From the NCBI GenBank assembly GCA_025331125.1, contig JAOALB010000002.1:682001-746000 (forward strand): DNA of 64,000 nt, read 5' to 3'. Shown here one piece after another: positions 35,273 through 46,830 of the stretch. The position numbers and the translations under genes are program-made. Every line of letters starts with the position of its first letter. Positions within the stretch are counted from its first letter, which is position 1. The stretch is from Mycogone perniciosa. Lineage: Eukaryota > Ascomycota > Sordariomycetes > Hypocreales > Hypocreaceae. Below the pieces are notes generated by a model. The model had not been told where the DNA came from. It made no database searches and saw only the letters and a list, made by a program, of their open reading frames with translations.

Positions 35273-36100
35273 CTACGCCTTGCTGTTCTCTCCAAAGGAT
35301 TCCACATACTCTTCGTATAGTTGATTGACCTCTCGTCCAAAGAGCTCTATCCAAAAGACGCCTTCGTGATATTTGCTTGTCCTGAGCTTCTCGTTGATGC
35401 GTCGGACTGTACCACTACCAAATCGCTTCTCGAGGTAATCTAGGAAATAAGCCGTGTGCTGATAGCCAGCATCCCAGTTGCTGGGAGTCTCTTGCTTCCA
35501 GTGCGGTGGGGCGAGGTCACAGTGTAGACGCACCCAGTCAGCAATGCCCTCAATGAGGCCACCGGGAGCGGCCCCAAGACCATTGTACTGGAAGCAATGA
35601 ACGAGCTCGTGAGTGATGACGCCGGTGATCTCGTGGGTCGTGCGAGATGCAGCGATTCCAGCAATATACTGCAGTGAGAAGTGAATCTCCTTGATGTTGT
35701 CGTTCTTGTGTGAGCCGACTGTGTAGGCGACGCCAGGCATGTCCTCAAGGACGAGTGTTATGGAGCTTGTCGAAGGAGCAGTGGTCTCGGGGTCGGAGGG
35801 AGTGTTGTATAGCAGACGGAGGACGTTGAGGGTGCCTATGGTCATACAGTCGGTGGTGTTGACAGCGCCGAGGAAGCGCTTCGCGCCGATGTATTTAAGA
35901 TCACGGACTTGGAATTGCAACGCAGGAACAGAGAAGCCTGCCTCTCCATTGGCGTCACCTTCTTGTTGCCTATTAAGCCCGTTCTTTTGGGAAGCTTGAA
36001 GACTTTCTGGAGTGGTGACAGTGGGAAGAGGTGTATTTGCTGGTGGATGAGACATTGTTTGGTATTGTGTATGCTGCTTTGTTGAAATGTGATGTTGCAA
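35273..36100 (-). CDS. BSP-family zinc metallopeptidase-like protein
   Basis: Single exon, 275 aa from the first ATG; Met16 (36055, MSHPPANTP) may be the real start. The core (about 60-265) matches the basic secretory protein family of plants and fungi, a zincin fold. The motif HELVHCFQYNG has the HExxH zinc site, and downstream EGIADWVRLH supplies the usual third-ligand Asp/His region. Family features such as GVAYT, KEIHFSLQYI and the C-terminal FWIELFGREVNQLYEEY are visible. Unlike the plant members there is no signal peptide: the N-terminus is Gln/His/Thr/Pro-rich and polar, so the protein should be cytosolic unless secreted in an unconventional way. Proteolytic activity is inferred from the motif only. 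Confidence 0.85.
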   Translation of the reverse strand: MQHHISTKQHTQYQTMSHPPANTPLPTVTTPESLQASQKNGLNRQQEGDANGEAGFSVPALQFQVRDLKYIGAKRFLGAVNTTDCMTIGTLNVLRLLYNTPSDPETTAPSTSSITLVLEDMPGVAYTVGSHKNDNIKEIHFSLQYIAGIAASRTTHEITGVITHELVHCFQYNGLGAAPGGLIEGIADWVRLHCDLAPPHWKQETPSNWDAGYQHTAYFLDYLEKRFGSGTVRRINEKLRTSKYHEGVFWIELFGREVNQLYEEYVESFGENSKA

Positions 36101-37013
36101 CCAAGAGAGGACCGCAGTGAATGAATGACAATATGATGTGAGAACTGTGAGATCTAAAGGGATATAAGATATAATGTATGCAGTGGAAAATAGAAAGCGA
36201 TGGAAGATTGCTATTTATCGCCAAAAAATACACCAATGCATGTGTATTCAACAACTCAGACTGCTTCGTGATGGTGTTTCTGATGATCAACTCACGCGGG
36301 GCATCGAAGCAACCCTTGGTTTGGGTCCGATGGTGGGGTAATCTGACCATTGAAGCCACCGTCCGGTACTAGTACCCAGTACTTGCATGCTGAGGCAAAA
36401 GGGTTCTAAAGATCCCTGACGCATGCGCTAAAGATCTGTGCAGCAATGTACACCATACATGCAACCCGGCCCCGCCTTTGACACCCGGCATCTGTTCACA
36501 GGCCATTGGCAGCTCCAGGCTCAGGCGGCTCAGGCACCGATATGCCACATGTGGCGGTGCGGCGACCGGGGCAACAGGCATGGTCACGTCACGCCGCAAC
36601 ACATGTCTCCGCTCCCTGTCTGTTGTTTTCTCTTTGGGCCGGGATTTGCAATCACAATCACAATCACAATCACAATCACATACTGCTCGTACATCAGACA
36701 AAACACGCATCACGCGCGCAACAACGACAAACGCCGCTGCCCCCTCCAAATGCCATTGTCATTCCTACGTCCCTTGCGCACGCACTGTCTGAGACTCTAA
36801 CATTTGCCGAGACCCCTAAACGACGTCCTCTTATATCTGGCTGTGAGTAAATTAACTGCTGCCGTCCTCCCCTTGTGGCCCTTGCTAGGGTCATTGCGAC
36901 TGGTTGGGCGCTGAGTCGCATGACATTCCATCCCATCCGGCTCTCTCTTTGCGCAACCAGAGGTCTGACAATGATGGTGCTGCCGATAGGAGAAGCGATT
37001 CGACGTCAAGTTC
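36101..37013. other. Divergent promoter region of BSP peptidase and CLASP genes
   Basis: No gene. A hexanucleotide ACAATC repeat lies at about 36652-36679. Towards the CLASP start there is a possible leader intron beginning GTGAGT at 36844 and ending at CAACCAG near 36960, consistent in length but unproven. Confidence 0.55.
36652..36679. repeat. ACAATC hexanucleotide microsatellite
   Basis: About four and a half perfect copies of ACAATC in tandem in the promoter or leader of the CLASP gene. Confidence 0.85.
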
Positions 37014-40000
37014 ATGGCCGATACAAAGCTTACCGACGAGCAGGTCGCCCACCTGGCGACCGTCTTGAGGAGCGATGCGAGTCTCGATGCCAAGGTCCAA
37101 TATGTCACCAACATCAAGTCGGGCATAAAGCAGCACAATGTCCCGGAGACGTGTGTGCCGCATCTCTTTGAGGGCCTCCGGGCCGCGTCCGCTTCCCAGC
37201 ACGCTGCGCTGGCCAATGCCGGCTTCACTACGCTGAATCACCTGTTTACTCGCATGTCACGCCAGGAGCCCAAGTTCTTGGCCAAGGAGGCGGCTCGAAC
37301 CTTGCCGCTTGTCATCGAGAAGCTGGGTGATCCGAAGGACAAGTTCCGCACTCTCGCTATGCAGTCTATCAACACCATCTATAGCGCCGCCCCAGCAGAT
37401 GTCGAACGCTCGATTCGCAACTCGGCCATGGTGGGCAAAAACTCCAGGACCAAGGAGGCGGCCATGCATTGGCTTCTGCAGGTAATCCCGCGAGTCCCAT
37501 GTCAATATTGAGACTTTCTGTCTGTACATCCTACTCTAACCGCTGTCTAGACACACCAAGAACAAGGGTTGCAGTTTCGCAGCTACGTTCCGTTACTGAT
37601 GGATCTGCTGGAAGACGCGGATGGAATGGTCCGAGATACTGCTAAAAACGTCGTCATCGAACTCTTCAAGTAAGTCGTTGTGCATTGTAATAGACATGTT
37701 TCTAGACGCCTGCTAAACTCAATTCCAGAAATGCATCAAATACTGCCAAGTCCGATCTGAAGAGGCAGCTAAAGAATTTCAAAGTCCGGCCGGCTATTGA
37801 GCAAGCCATCGTCAAAGCACTTGCACCAAGCACAACTCGTCCAGACACCCCAGCTGATGCCGCAATTGCCCCACGCCAAACCCTATCAACCAGCTCGTCT
37901 TCTGTACCAAGCGAACGACCAGTCACGCCAATGGCTGACACTCCCACCGAAGCCGTTGAACCCCAGTATGTCAACACCAATCGCGAGCTGGACGATATCA
38001 TCAAGGAAATGGTGTGGCATTTTGAAGGGAAGGAGTCTGAACAAAACTGGATGAAACGAGAACAAAGCTCTGTAACGTTGCGCAGACTTGTTGCGGGCAA
38101 TGCCCCGTCCGACTTCCCCGATGCCTTCATCGCAGGACTACGGACATTGTTGGATGGCATTATCAAGGCTGTCAACTCATTGAGAACGAGCTTATCTAAA
38201 GAGGGCTGCAGCTTGGTCCAAGAGATCGCCGTCACATTCGGTCCTCTTATGGACCCCCTGGTGGAGCTTCTCATGCAGAACTTGATGAAGTTGTCTGCCA
38301 ACACAAAGAAAATTAGTTCGCAGATGGCTAACACTAGTGTCGATCTCATACTTGGCAAGGTCACGTACACACCCCGTTTGATGCAGCATATCTGGGGGGC
38401 TTGCCAGGACAAGAACGTGCAACCTAGGTTGTACTCATCTGGGTGGATCAAGACGATACTGAAAAAGGAGGCACACCATAAGAATCACATTGAGCATACC
38501 GGGGGCGTCGATTTAATGGAGAAATGCATCAAAAAATGTCTGGGCGATGCTAACCCAGGTGTGAGGGAAAGGATGAGATCCGCTTACTGGGCATTCTGGG
38601 GAGTATGGCCCGCAAGAGCTGATGCGTAAGTCCTTGACCAAGCCCTTTGATGAATTCGTGGAATCTGACAGTAAAACAGGATGATGGCAGACCTGGAATC
38701 CTCGGCCCAGAAGTTACTCCTCAAGGATCCGAGCAACCCGAATTCGCCTAAGAAGACGGATGCGCCTGCTCGACCCGGCGTCAGCATGTCCAGGGGCACT
38801 ATGTCCACCGGCAGCAGGCCAAGCCTTCGAGAAGCTATGATGGCTCAAAAGAAGGCTGCTGCTATGGCGACAAAGAATCTTCCGTCTCGACCTGGATCGG
38901 CCATGTCCACCTTCTCCCCTGTGAAGACAACGTCCAATGGACCAGTTCAACCTACCGCTCAACCCACCACATCCTCGGCCAAGCCACCGAGCAGGCCTCG
39001 TCAGGAATCTACTATCTCAGTCAATGCGGGAGGAATGTCTGGGGCTCCTATGCGGCCGGCCAGGAGACGGCCGGATGCGCCTCGTCCTGCAACAGCTGGT
39101 CCATACTCGGTGCGCGATCAGCCTTCTTCAGTGGAGTCTGACAGCCCAGAAGATCACGACCACAAGCCCAAGACTGTGATAGCGAAGCTCAAGGACACGA
39201 CACCTAAGAAAGTGGCCTCTCGTCCTCGTCTAGGACATGCTTCTCACGCCAGTGAATCTGGTATAATATTGTCACCAACCGCTAAACCTTCTGGCATACC
39301 TTCGCCCAGCTCGAAGGCTTCGGGAATCCCTTCGCCAAGCTCCAGGCCTTCGGGCATACCTTCACCAAGTGCCAAGCAGACAGGCATACCTTCACCGCTC
39401 ACTAGTCCTGTAAGGCTAAGGTATTCGCAGTCTGCGATGCCTTCCAGCCCATCCAAGGCAAATGAGGATCTTACATTAGTAGTGCCGACTCTTGCCAGCT
39501 TGAAATCCGCTCCCCCCAAACCAGAGTCTCCACGCCCGTCCGCAGTGGCGCAACTCTCGCCAGCCCCTGTGGTCACTCCTCGGGCAGAGATCACGCTGGA
39601 ACCACGGAGCGAAACCCCTCGGGCACTGAAAGTCTACGAAGACCCGTTCACGGATGATCAGTCGACACCCAAGCCGACATTGCCCACAGGTCCCGTTTTG
39701 GAGGAAAAGCCTGTCAACGAAGATGCCGCTAATTTCCAGAGGCCGACGAACGGTCAACCACCATTGTCGGATGAGCCAGACACTCAAGAGAAGGCAGGGC
39801 AAAACTCCCGTCTGCTTGATAGCGGCATCACGAAGATTAAGGCAAAATCACTTGAAGTGCATGGGTTCCGGAAACTGCAGTCTCTTATTCGTGATAGCAA
39901 GACCGTCTTCACTGACCAAAGATTCGAGGCTCTGCTCATTGGACTATTCCAATACCTGGAAGATCCCCTGGTAGAGCTCCCGGCGGACAAGGCCCAGGAT

Positions 40001-40537
40001 GTCAAGGCCCAAATTCTCACAACAATAAAGCTGCTGCTGAAGAAGGAGCGGGATAATTTCCAACCTCACGTGTCAAAGGGCCTGGAATCCCTCCTCCAGA
40101 CTCGTGGATGTTACGATACCAGAGCTCATGTGGTTAGTGGCTTGGAGCTTCTGGCTGATGAACTGGTTACCATTGGCGATGGCTCTGAGACTGTCGTGGT
40201 GCTCACCAAGCGTCTGCAGAACTGCACGGACACCACTACAGAGGGCTGTCGTACTCTGAGCATGGGGCTTCACGTTCTTAAGGAGATGCTCGACAAGCGC
40301 CCCGAGTTTATGCCAACCAGGAGCGAGCTCGCCCAGCTTACGGGCCTGGCGCGTCGGTGCCTCGAGTCAACCGACTCTGGCGTCCGCATGGATGCCGTCA
40401 AGTTCTGTGTGGCACTACATGCTCGTGTCGGGGAGATGAACTTTTGGGAAGCGCTGGCGGGTATCAAGGATGATCCTAAGAGCTTGATTACCTACTACAT
40501 TGTCAAGAGGCAGCGGGAAGAGGGAATCGCTTCTTGA
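37014..40537 (+). CDS. STU1: CLASP family microtubule-associated protein Stu1
   Basis: Promotes microtubule rescue and spindle stability. Four exons: 37014-37481, 37551-37669, 37729-38625 and 38680-40537, introns of 69, 59 and 54 bp, 1113 aa. The N-terminal TOG/HEAT array spans about 1-205. A second TOG domain (about 290-540) is visible as DDIIKEMVWHFEGKESEQNWMKRE, followed by the helical pairs up to GVRERMRSAYWAFW, a typical CLASP signature. Residues about 560-860 are Ser/Pro/Arg/Lys-rich and disordered, with a tandem array around residues 695-733 in which [S/T]GIPSP occurs four times. These are SxIP-type motifs that bind EB1/Mal3 at microtubule plus ends. The C-terminal 230 residues form another HEAT-like domain (HGFRKLQSLI ... 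DAVKFCVALHARVG). All domains expected of the family are present. Confidence 0.92.
39287..39399 (+). repeat. In-frame tandem repeat encoding SGIPSPS units in CLASP
   Basis: About 30-bp units encode PSGIPSPSSK, ASGIPSPSSR, PSGIPSPSAK and QTGIPSP. The DNA units differ at wobble positions (GGCATA, GGAATC, GGGCATA) while the peptide is kept, which suggests selection on the protein and not fresh slippage. Confidence 0.85.
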
Positions 40538-41550
40538 AGCCCTTTATTGCCTCACAAACCAAATCAGGTAGTAGCATAAACTCTACCAAACAACAGGAAA
40601 AACAGGCGTTGGGAGAGTTGGAAGCTTGGACGGAGAAGAAATTCCCACACACCAAAAGGCGACACCATAATCAACTGGAAAAAAGAACTCTGGCGTACCG
40701 GGAGAAATTACAAAATAAGGAGACTTGGTTGCCCGTGGGTGTTTTTTGTGTTTTTTTTTTGGTTGACAGATTTTATATGTATACCCACGAGGCATCGTGT
40801 AACACGCCGTCGAGGCTTCTTGAGGAGACATGCTTCCTGCTGTCTTTTTTTCTTTGTCCTTTTTTTTGGTCTTGTTGTTTTGGCACACAGATTTGCAGTG
40901 TTTCTAGGCTTGGGTGGTTGTTTGGGCACTTTTTGAGTAGACTGTTTTGTAATGCATACTATTTTTATTTTATATGTGCGTGTTTGCGGATGAGCTGGCG
41001 ATGACTTCACTTACGGTTCGAGCACATATTATATCTCCTTTACCGCTTGTGATTCACAATTCTTGGAATAGGCTCCATATGGAGGTCATGTAATAATACA
41101 TATCAGTCAGCAATTACGCATAAAAAAGCTAGCATTCTTTTGCTTAAGCTTACTTATTTTAGTACTACGAGTATGTAGGTAGATATATTGCTCCGATTAG
41201 GTACTTAGACCAGCCCATGTATCGCATTCACCCCGGTGATAAGTCACAAATTCCGGACCAGCGTTAACCGGTCTAATTGGTCTATTTCGTGGGTTGAAGC
41301 ACAACGAGGCCATCTCATTGGCAGCCTTCAGGGGGCATCAAAACTCTCCGAATGCACAGAGTGAATGCAATACTTGGAACTTAGAGTCCCATCATCTCGA
41401 CGTAGTATACTCGGGAGATAGTTATTATAGCTCCGAAGTTCAAGATACAGATCTGTATATATAATCACCACCTCAAAATGCTTTTCTCCCCCCTCTCCAA
41501 ATCGCACTACAATTCCTTGAACCTCTTTCAACAGTAGTCCTGTGATCATC
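40538..41550. other. Spacer downstream of CLASP
   Basis: T-rich 3' flank of the CLASP gene with several homopolymer runs, then an AT-rich stretch (about 41030-41220). No gene is seen. Confidence 0.6.
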
Positions 41551-42458
41551 ATGTTCTCCCAGATTCTACGCTTCACTTTACCCTCAACGAGCACCGTCTC
41601 TTCAGCCGTCTTCTCAAAGCTTCGTCAAGATGTCGCAGCAGCAGGCGCAACAGCTCAATATTACGGCTATACCACACCCACCAAGTCCTTCAGCTTCCCC
41701 AGGAAACGCCATGAGGTCTGTTGGGTCATCCGTATGTCCAGTCCCCAGTGGTTTTCCCTCTAATACTGGTGAATATATATATATATATACTGATTTCCCC
41801 GTCATCTTCACAGAGTGGCCTGAAACTGCAAATGACAAAAGCTCCGTCATGGCAGACCTAGCAAACATCGCCGAGGACGGAAACACCTCATCTGTGGTAC
41901 TCAAGTTCAACGATTCTCAATTAGGCGAACTCGTCAAAGCCCTCGAAGCCCCAATTTGCGAATTCGTACGTCCTCACTCACTCACTCACTCACTGAATGT
42001 CCGCACATCTAACCCGTTGCATGTATAGGCAGTCATCAGACTCTCAGACAACGCGCCACTCACTGACAAGGCCTTGCAAACCTCCATGCACAAGACATAC
42101 CTAGACACATACAAAATGAAGGGCTTCGCGGGTGGACAGTGGGCATACGCAACTAATACCAATGAAACGAGCGGAGTCGCATGCACGTCTGCTGAGCAAG
42201 TAGTGCCAGAAAACGAGCGCAGACTTGCGATTTACTATCTCGGATGGGAAAGCATTGAGGTGCGTACGGAAGATTCTCTCCCCTCTTTTCTTCTTTGCCG
42301 TTCTAAAAAGGGGGGCGGCTGGCTAACTCATGTGTCATCAACAGCTTCATGAGGATGCAATCCAAACCCCTTTGTTTGCCGAAGAGATTGACAAGTTGAC
42401 GCCCTACTACGCTCCTGGAACCGGTGCTTGGTATAGTATGTTTCGCAAACATGAGTGA
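41551..42458 (+). CDS. ABM/dimeric alpha-beta-barrel-like small protein
   Basis: Four exons proposed: 41551-41731, 41814-41965, 42029-42259 and 42345-42458, total 225 aa, phases consistent. The first 60 residues are Ser/Thr/Arg-rich without acidic residues at the very N-terminus, which could be a mitochondrial presequence. The core matches the repeated ferredoxin-like fold of antibiotic-biosynthesis-monooxygenase-type proteins in outline: VVLKFNDSQLGELVKALE, then AVIRLSDNAPL, RRLAIYYLGWESIE and HEDAIQTPLFAEEIDKL. The first intron carries a TA dinucleotide run; an alternative start at 41630, reading through that intron, is also open. I do not recognise a specific enzyme and the substrate is unknown. 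The last three exons are well supported, the first less so. Confidence 0.65.
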
Positions 42459-42958
42459 AGAAGGACTTGGGTACATCGAGAACCATTCGAGAGATTAGCT
42501 AAACAGCACACATACATGAGATAATCAAGAAACCAACGTGGCTTCCGTCTTTCCATAAAACTCCGCAGCAATGATGTAGTGGAGGGCTGAGTGAGTACAA
42601 CAACAAGCTGCAGACAAGACCAACCAGTGATCAAGCCGTGGCCAGCTCGCTCGAACCCAAAAAAGAAAGGGATACATCTCGTTCGTGGCGCCCAAACAAC
42701 AGAACTTGTAAAACGGCTATTCCAGGCAAGATCAAAGACCAACAGAAGATGGAAGGAAGGCCCGCACTTCCTATATCCTTCATCTGGCCTCTGCTCCTCC
42801 CCCTTTCTCTCGTTGGCAAATGAGAGAAAAGAAGTGGATATCTTTTTATAACCAAGCACCAAACGCCGTGATTCGTCTCACTGAATCGACAAAAGGTCCT
42901 AACCCGAACTGCTACCAGGGAGCAGAAATAGTTCATTGGTGAATATATAATAGGAAGC
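42459..42958. other. Convergent spacer
   Basis: 3' flanks of the ABM-like gene and the LIM-RhoGAP gene. Nothing else is visible. Confidence 0.6.
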
Positions 42959-45900
42959 TCAATCCTCCTCGAAAATTCTGTGCGTGTTCTCAATGACAAA
43001 TTGCACCGCAATATTCTTTGCATGCATGTCGGTCATCTCCCGCTCGATGCTGAGATCCCGCATGATTGTCGGTGCAAAGACGACAGCAAGGTTCTTGGGT
43101 GACATCTAATACACAAGTTAGTTTAGTTTGGCCTTAACCAGAAAAGGTCGTGTTCACTCACCAAGTTCTCTGGCTCTCTCTGTGCCACCCGGTGGAGATG
43201 AAACATGAGGAATTCAAGACAATCCCGATGGCTTTGCGGCATCGAAGTAAATACCTTATGCAAGTGAATGCACCGCTCCGCCTCATCGGCAATAGCTTTA
43301 TTTAGTTAGCATTTGAAGCAACGTTGAAGTGTAGGGGGATAAAAACGCACCGTTTGACTCCAAAACTCGATCATACGCGTCGAATGTTAATAGAGGGGTG
43401 GGCAGTTTCCGGAAGTACTGCTTCAAGACGCTGGTTACCGCAGTGATATCCAAATCCGGGTCCGAAATGTCATAAGTCTCGCTCTTGTCAAAGCCATCCT
43501 TGATCATAATGACCTGAGAGTTACCGCCAGTCTTTCGGTAGATACCTTCTTGATCCATGCCTCTTAACTCAACTTCCTCAATGCAGCGGGTCACCACGTT
43601 TGGAATCTGTCGGTGCTCAAATTCACATCGCTCAGCAAGTTCCGATCCAAAGAGGGTTGACGGGGGCTCCACAGCGACCGGTGCTAGGACGACAGTCGTC
43701 GACATGGAAGACTTGGACGCGTTATTCTTCTTGCCAAAGAAACCAAAGGCTTGCTGTTGTTGCTGTTGCTGTTGTTGTTGTTGTTGTTGTTGTTGCTGCT
43801 GCTGCTGCTGCTTGGTTTGAGGGCCGGGAACCGGCATGCCAGAGGCATCCACTTGGGCAACCGTCATATTGTACGGCAAACCGATGTTGTCGCCAACCAA
43901 GCCTTGCTGTGGCATTCTCTCGCGGTCATTTTGGAATGCAACAACGGCCCGATTCACGCCTTTGGCAACGTTGTGTGCCACGGTCTTGGAGCCCTTCTTC
44001 CAGTTGAATTTCTTGACCTGACCCTTTCGGACTTGGACCACAGTTGGCCCGTTCTCAAGAATTGGATCCTCGTCAGGAGCAATTAGTGTAGTGCCAGTTG
44101 TGATGCTTGAGGCATCCAGATTCACTGATGATCCCATCCCACCCTTGGTTGGGCCATAGATGCCCAACCCGTTGGATGTTTTGGTATCTGAAATCTGAGA
44201 CTTGAACCGCTCTTGGATCTGATGCGTAAGGTCATTGTTCATATCGGCAAGTTGCGCATTCTTGGACGACAATTGCTCAAACTCCATGAGAGCACGATCC
44301 CTGTCAGTGACAGCCTGGTTCTTCTCTTCAACAAGTTGGTCCCGCTCTTCGTGAAGGTGCTCAATCTCTTCAGACATAGCAAGTTTGACCTGTTCAAGCT
44401 TTTGAACGAACTCCTTGATGGCAGATTCTTCAAGCTCACGCGGATCGATAGGAGTCTTTGTCTCCTTCGCTCGCTCAACATACCCGGCCAGCACCTCAAG
44501 CTGTCGAATCATAATCTCAGTCTGAGTGTCAAGAACCGAAACAGTCTTCCTCTTTTCAATAAGCTTCTTGTTGAGGTTCTTTAAATCCTTCTCAGTATTG
44601 AATTGTCTCTCAAGCTCGGCCACTCGCTGCTCAGAATTCCTAAGTTGTCGCTTGAGTACGGCCGGGTTGTCCGGAGATGCGACTGACACCAGGCTGCTAA
44701 TATCATGCACAAACCCGTTTGGATCGTCTGTATGAGGTGTCTTGGACCAGCGAGGAGACATTGTTGCTCGCGTTGTCTCGCTGATACTCCTTGTGTGATT
44801 GCTCCGGGTTGGCGTCTGGTTGTGGCCGGACTCAATGCTACCTGCACGCCCGTGTCGTACAGCATTAGACACGCGCCGCAGGATGGACGTGGCTCCTTCA
44901 TCAGCACCAAGTATCCTGGCCATGTCCTCCTCGAAGCTGAAGTCTGCACCGCCGCTCCACCTAGGAAGCTTTGGCGAGACAGGAGAACCATGAGAGTCCT
45001 TCGAAGAGGGTGGTTCTTTACTACCGGTCTGGATTTGACCACCCGGTGGCACAGGTGCTGCCCTTGGCTGCATGTAAGTGTCACTAACCCCTTGCTCAGA
45101 TGCGCCAGATCGAGATGGGGGTGTTTGGCGTGTGATAGGCGAAGTGTCGTCAGAAATAGACGTTCTAGCCTGTGAAGTTGGTTTTCCGTTTACTAGAAAT
45201 CATGGGTCAGTAAAGTCCAAATGTGAATTATGGGTATAAATGGGCATATATGTACCGTTCCGGCTGCTTGCCGCCGATGATACCTCCTTTCGTGCAATTG
45301 CCTTGGTATTCTCGGGGCGCGGCGCACCCCTGGTGCTCGAATCAATCGACGCACGAATTTCCTCATCATCTTGCATTTTAGAGTCCTGTGACATTCGTGA
45401 TCCAGGAACGTTCTCGTTCGCCCTTCGTGACTCCGCTTGCGATAGCATAGACGTAACCTCCTTGCGTGAAATGCCATTACTTGCCCTGGAGGAAGCGCCG
45501 TCTTGAGGGTTGGCGGAAGACGGTGAACTAGTGCTCCTAGATCCAACAGGCTTTTTGGTTTTTGGGGCATCCTGGAGCTTGAAATCGTCACTGGGTGAAG
45601 TCTTGTTCCGATCTTGCTCTGGGGACTTGGGGGTATTTCGGGAGGAAACTTTGGTCTGAGCCTCCTGATCGGACGACTGTGGGCGCTTTTCTTGGAAGGC
45701 GATGTGAGGGGTGGAAGAAAGGGAATCACTCCTTTTGTCTGACATGGACGGTCGAGGCGGCGCGCTGAAATACTCCTTCTCCTTCTCCTTTTCCTTCTCC
45801 TTCTTCTTGGTAGAATCGCCAGTACCATCCGAAGTGGACCTTGGCGTGACATTCGCTGCAGGGTTTGTATCAAGAGCCACCGATATTAGGAAGCCATCCC

Positions 45901-46830
45901 CAGAATTGGTTACGGCTGTTCCAGAGATGATGGCTGAGTTACGATTCTTTCTGTAAGAAGTTGACGGTAGACTAAGCCCTTCCTGTTTGGTGGGTGTATC
46001 GACTGAGCGTTCGGGAGATCGTGAGGGCCTCGAGCTGGCCCTAGATGAAGACTCATTCTGCTTTTGACTCGTATGAGGCCGTGGAGATAATTCTGTTGGA
46101 GTGTCCGGATCGACCCGGTCATTGGAAAAAGCATTGAGGGGGATGACATTGGGCGGCAGTGCGGGGAGAGACTTTTCTGTAATCATGGGAGATTGATCTT
46201 TTTCTCGAGACTTGGCTGCAGCAGCAGCTTTGGATTTCTTCCGTCGTCTCGCCATAAGAGTCTCGTGACAGCCCATGCAAAAAATGCCTTGGGAAGTTCT
46301 CGCATAGCGAAGGTTCTCGATCTTGCGTTTACAGTTTCGACAGCGAAAACAAGTGGCGCAGAAAGCTTGGTCACCTGTGAGAATGGCCAGGTCCTCTATT
46401 TTGTTGCCGCAAGCACTGCAGCTGTATGTGCAGTTGTTGCAAATCAGGGACCCATCACCGAGCAGGAGAAGGTTGGCATCGGAATCGAGGAGGGTGCTGC
46501 AGGTATTGCAGCGAAAGCAATCCAGGTGCCATCGGTTACCAGCTGTCAAGCAATATGTTAGCATCAGGGCTTAAGAATAAGTGGCTCTCCAACCAGTGGC
46601 ATCGGACGTAGTCGCCACCAATATGGGAAGCTTGTGGTGTGTCTAAACATACCCAGTTCGAAGGCTTTTCCTTCTTCAAGGATCTGACATGCGGATGTCA
46701 GCACCGAGTACAGTCAAGAGACGGGCGTCATGGCATGGAGTAGATTACGAACCTCTCCACATCCCTTGCAGGGAAAGACATCGTCTGTGTCCATGGGAGT
46801 CTCGAGATACTCGTCTACGATGGCAGCCAT
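42959..46830 (-). CDS. LIM-domain Rho GTPase-activating protein (Rga1-like)
   Basis: Turns off Rho/Cdc42-type GTPases at sites of polarised growth. Exons (minus): 46830-46753, 46683-46653, 46542 to about 45284 or 45256, about 45169-43351, 43295-43162, 43105-42959; about 1155 aa. LIM1 is built from exons 1-3: C21-x2-C24, H42-x2-C45, C48-x2-C51 and then CNNC. LIM2 follows (CSACG ... CATCFRCRNC ... FCMGC). A long Ser/Pro/Lys-rich middle follows, then a coiled coil near 44200-44620, a 20-residue polyGln run (43751-43810) and a RhoGAP domain with the arginine finger in EGIYRKTGG, ending in LAVVFAPTIMR. The junction near 45170-45290 is unclear: the strong donor GTACAT does not give an open frame with the nearest acceptor, whereas GTATCA at 45283 to CAG at 45170 does. 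Confidence 0.88.
43751..43810 (-). repeat. CAG/CAA trinucleotide repeat encoding 20 glutamines
   Basis: Twenty consecutive Gln codons, a mixture of CAA and CAG, in the linker before the RhoGAP domain. The interrupted CAA block in the middle would make the tract more stable than pure CAG. Confidence 0.9.
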
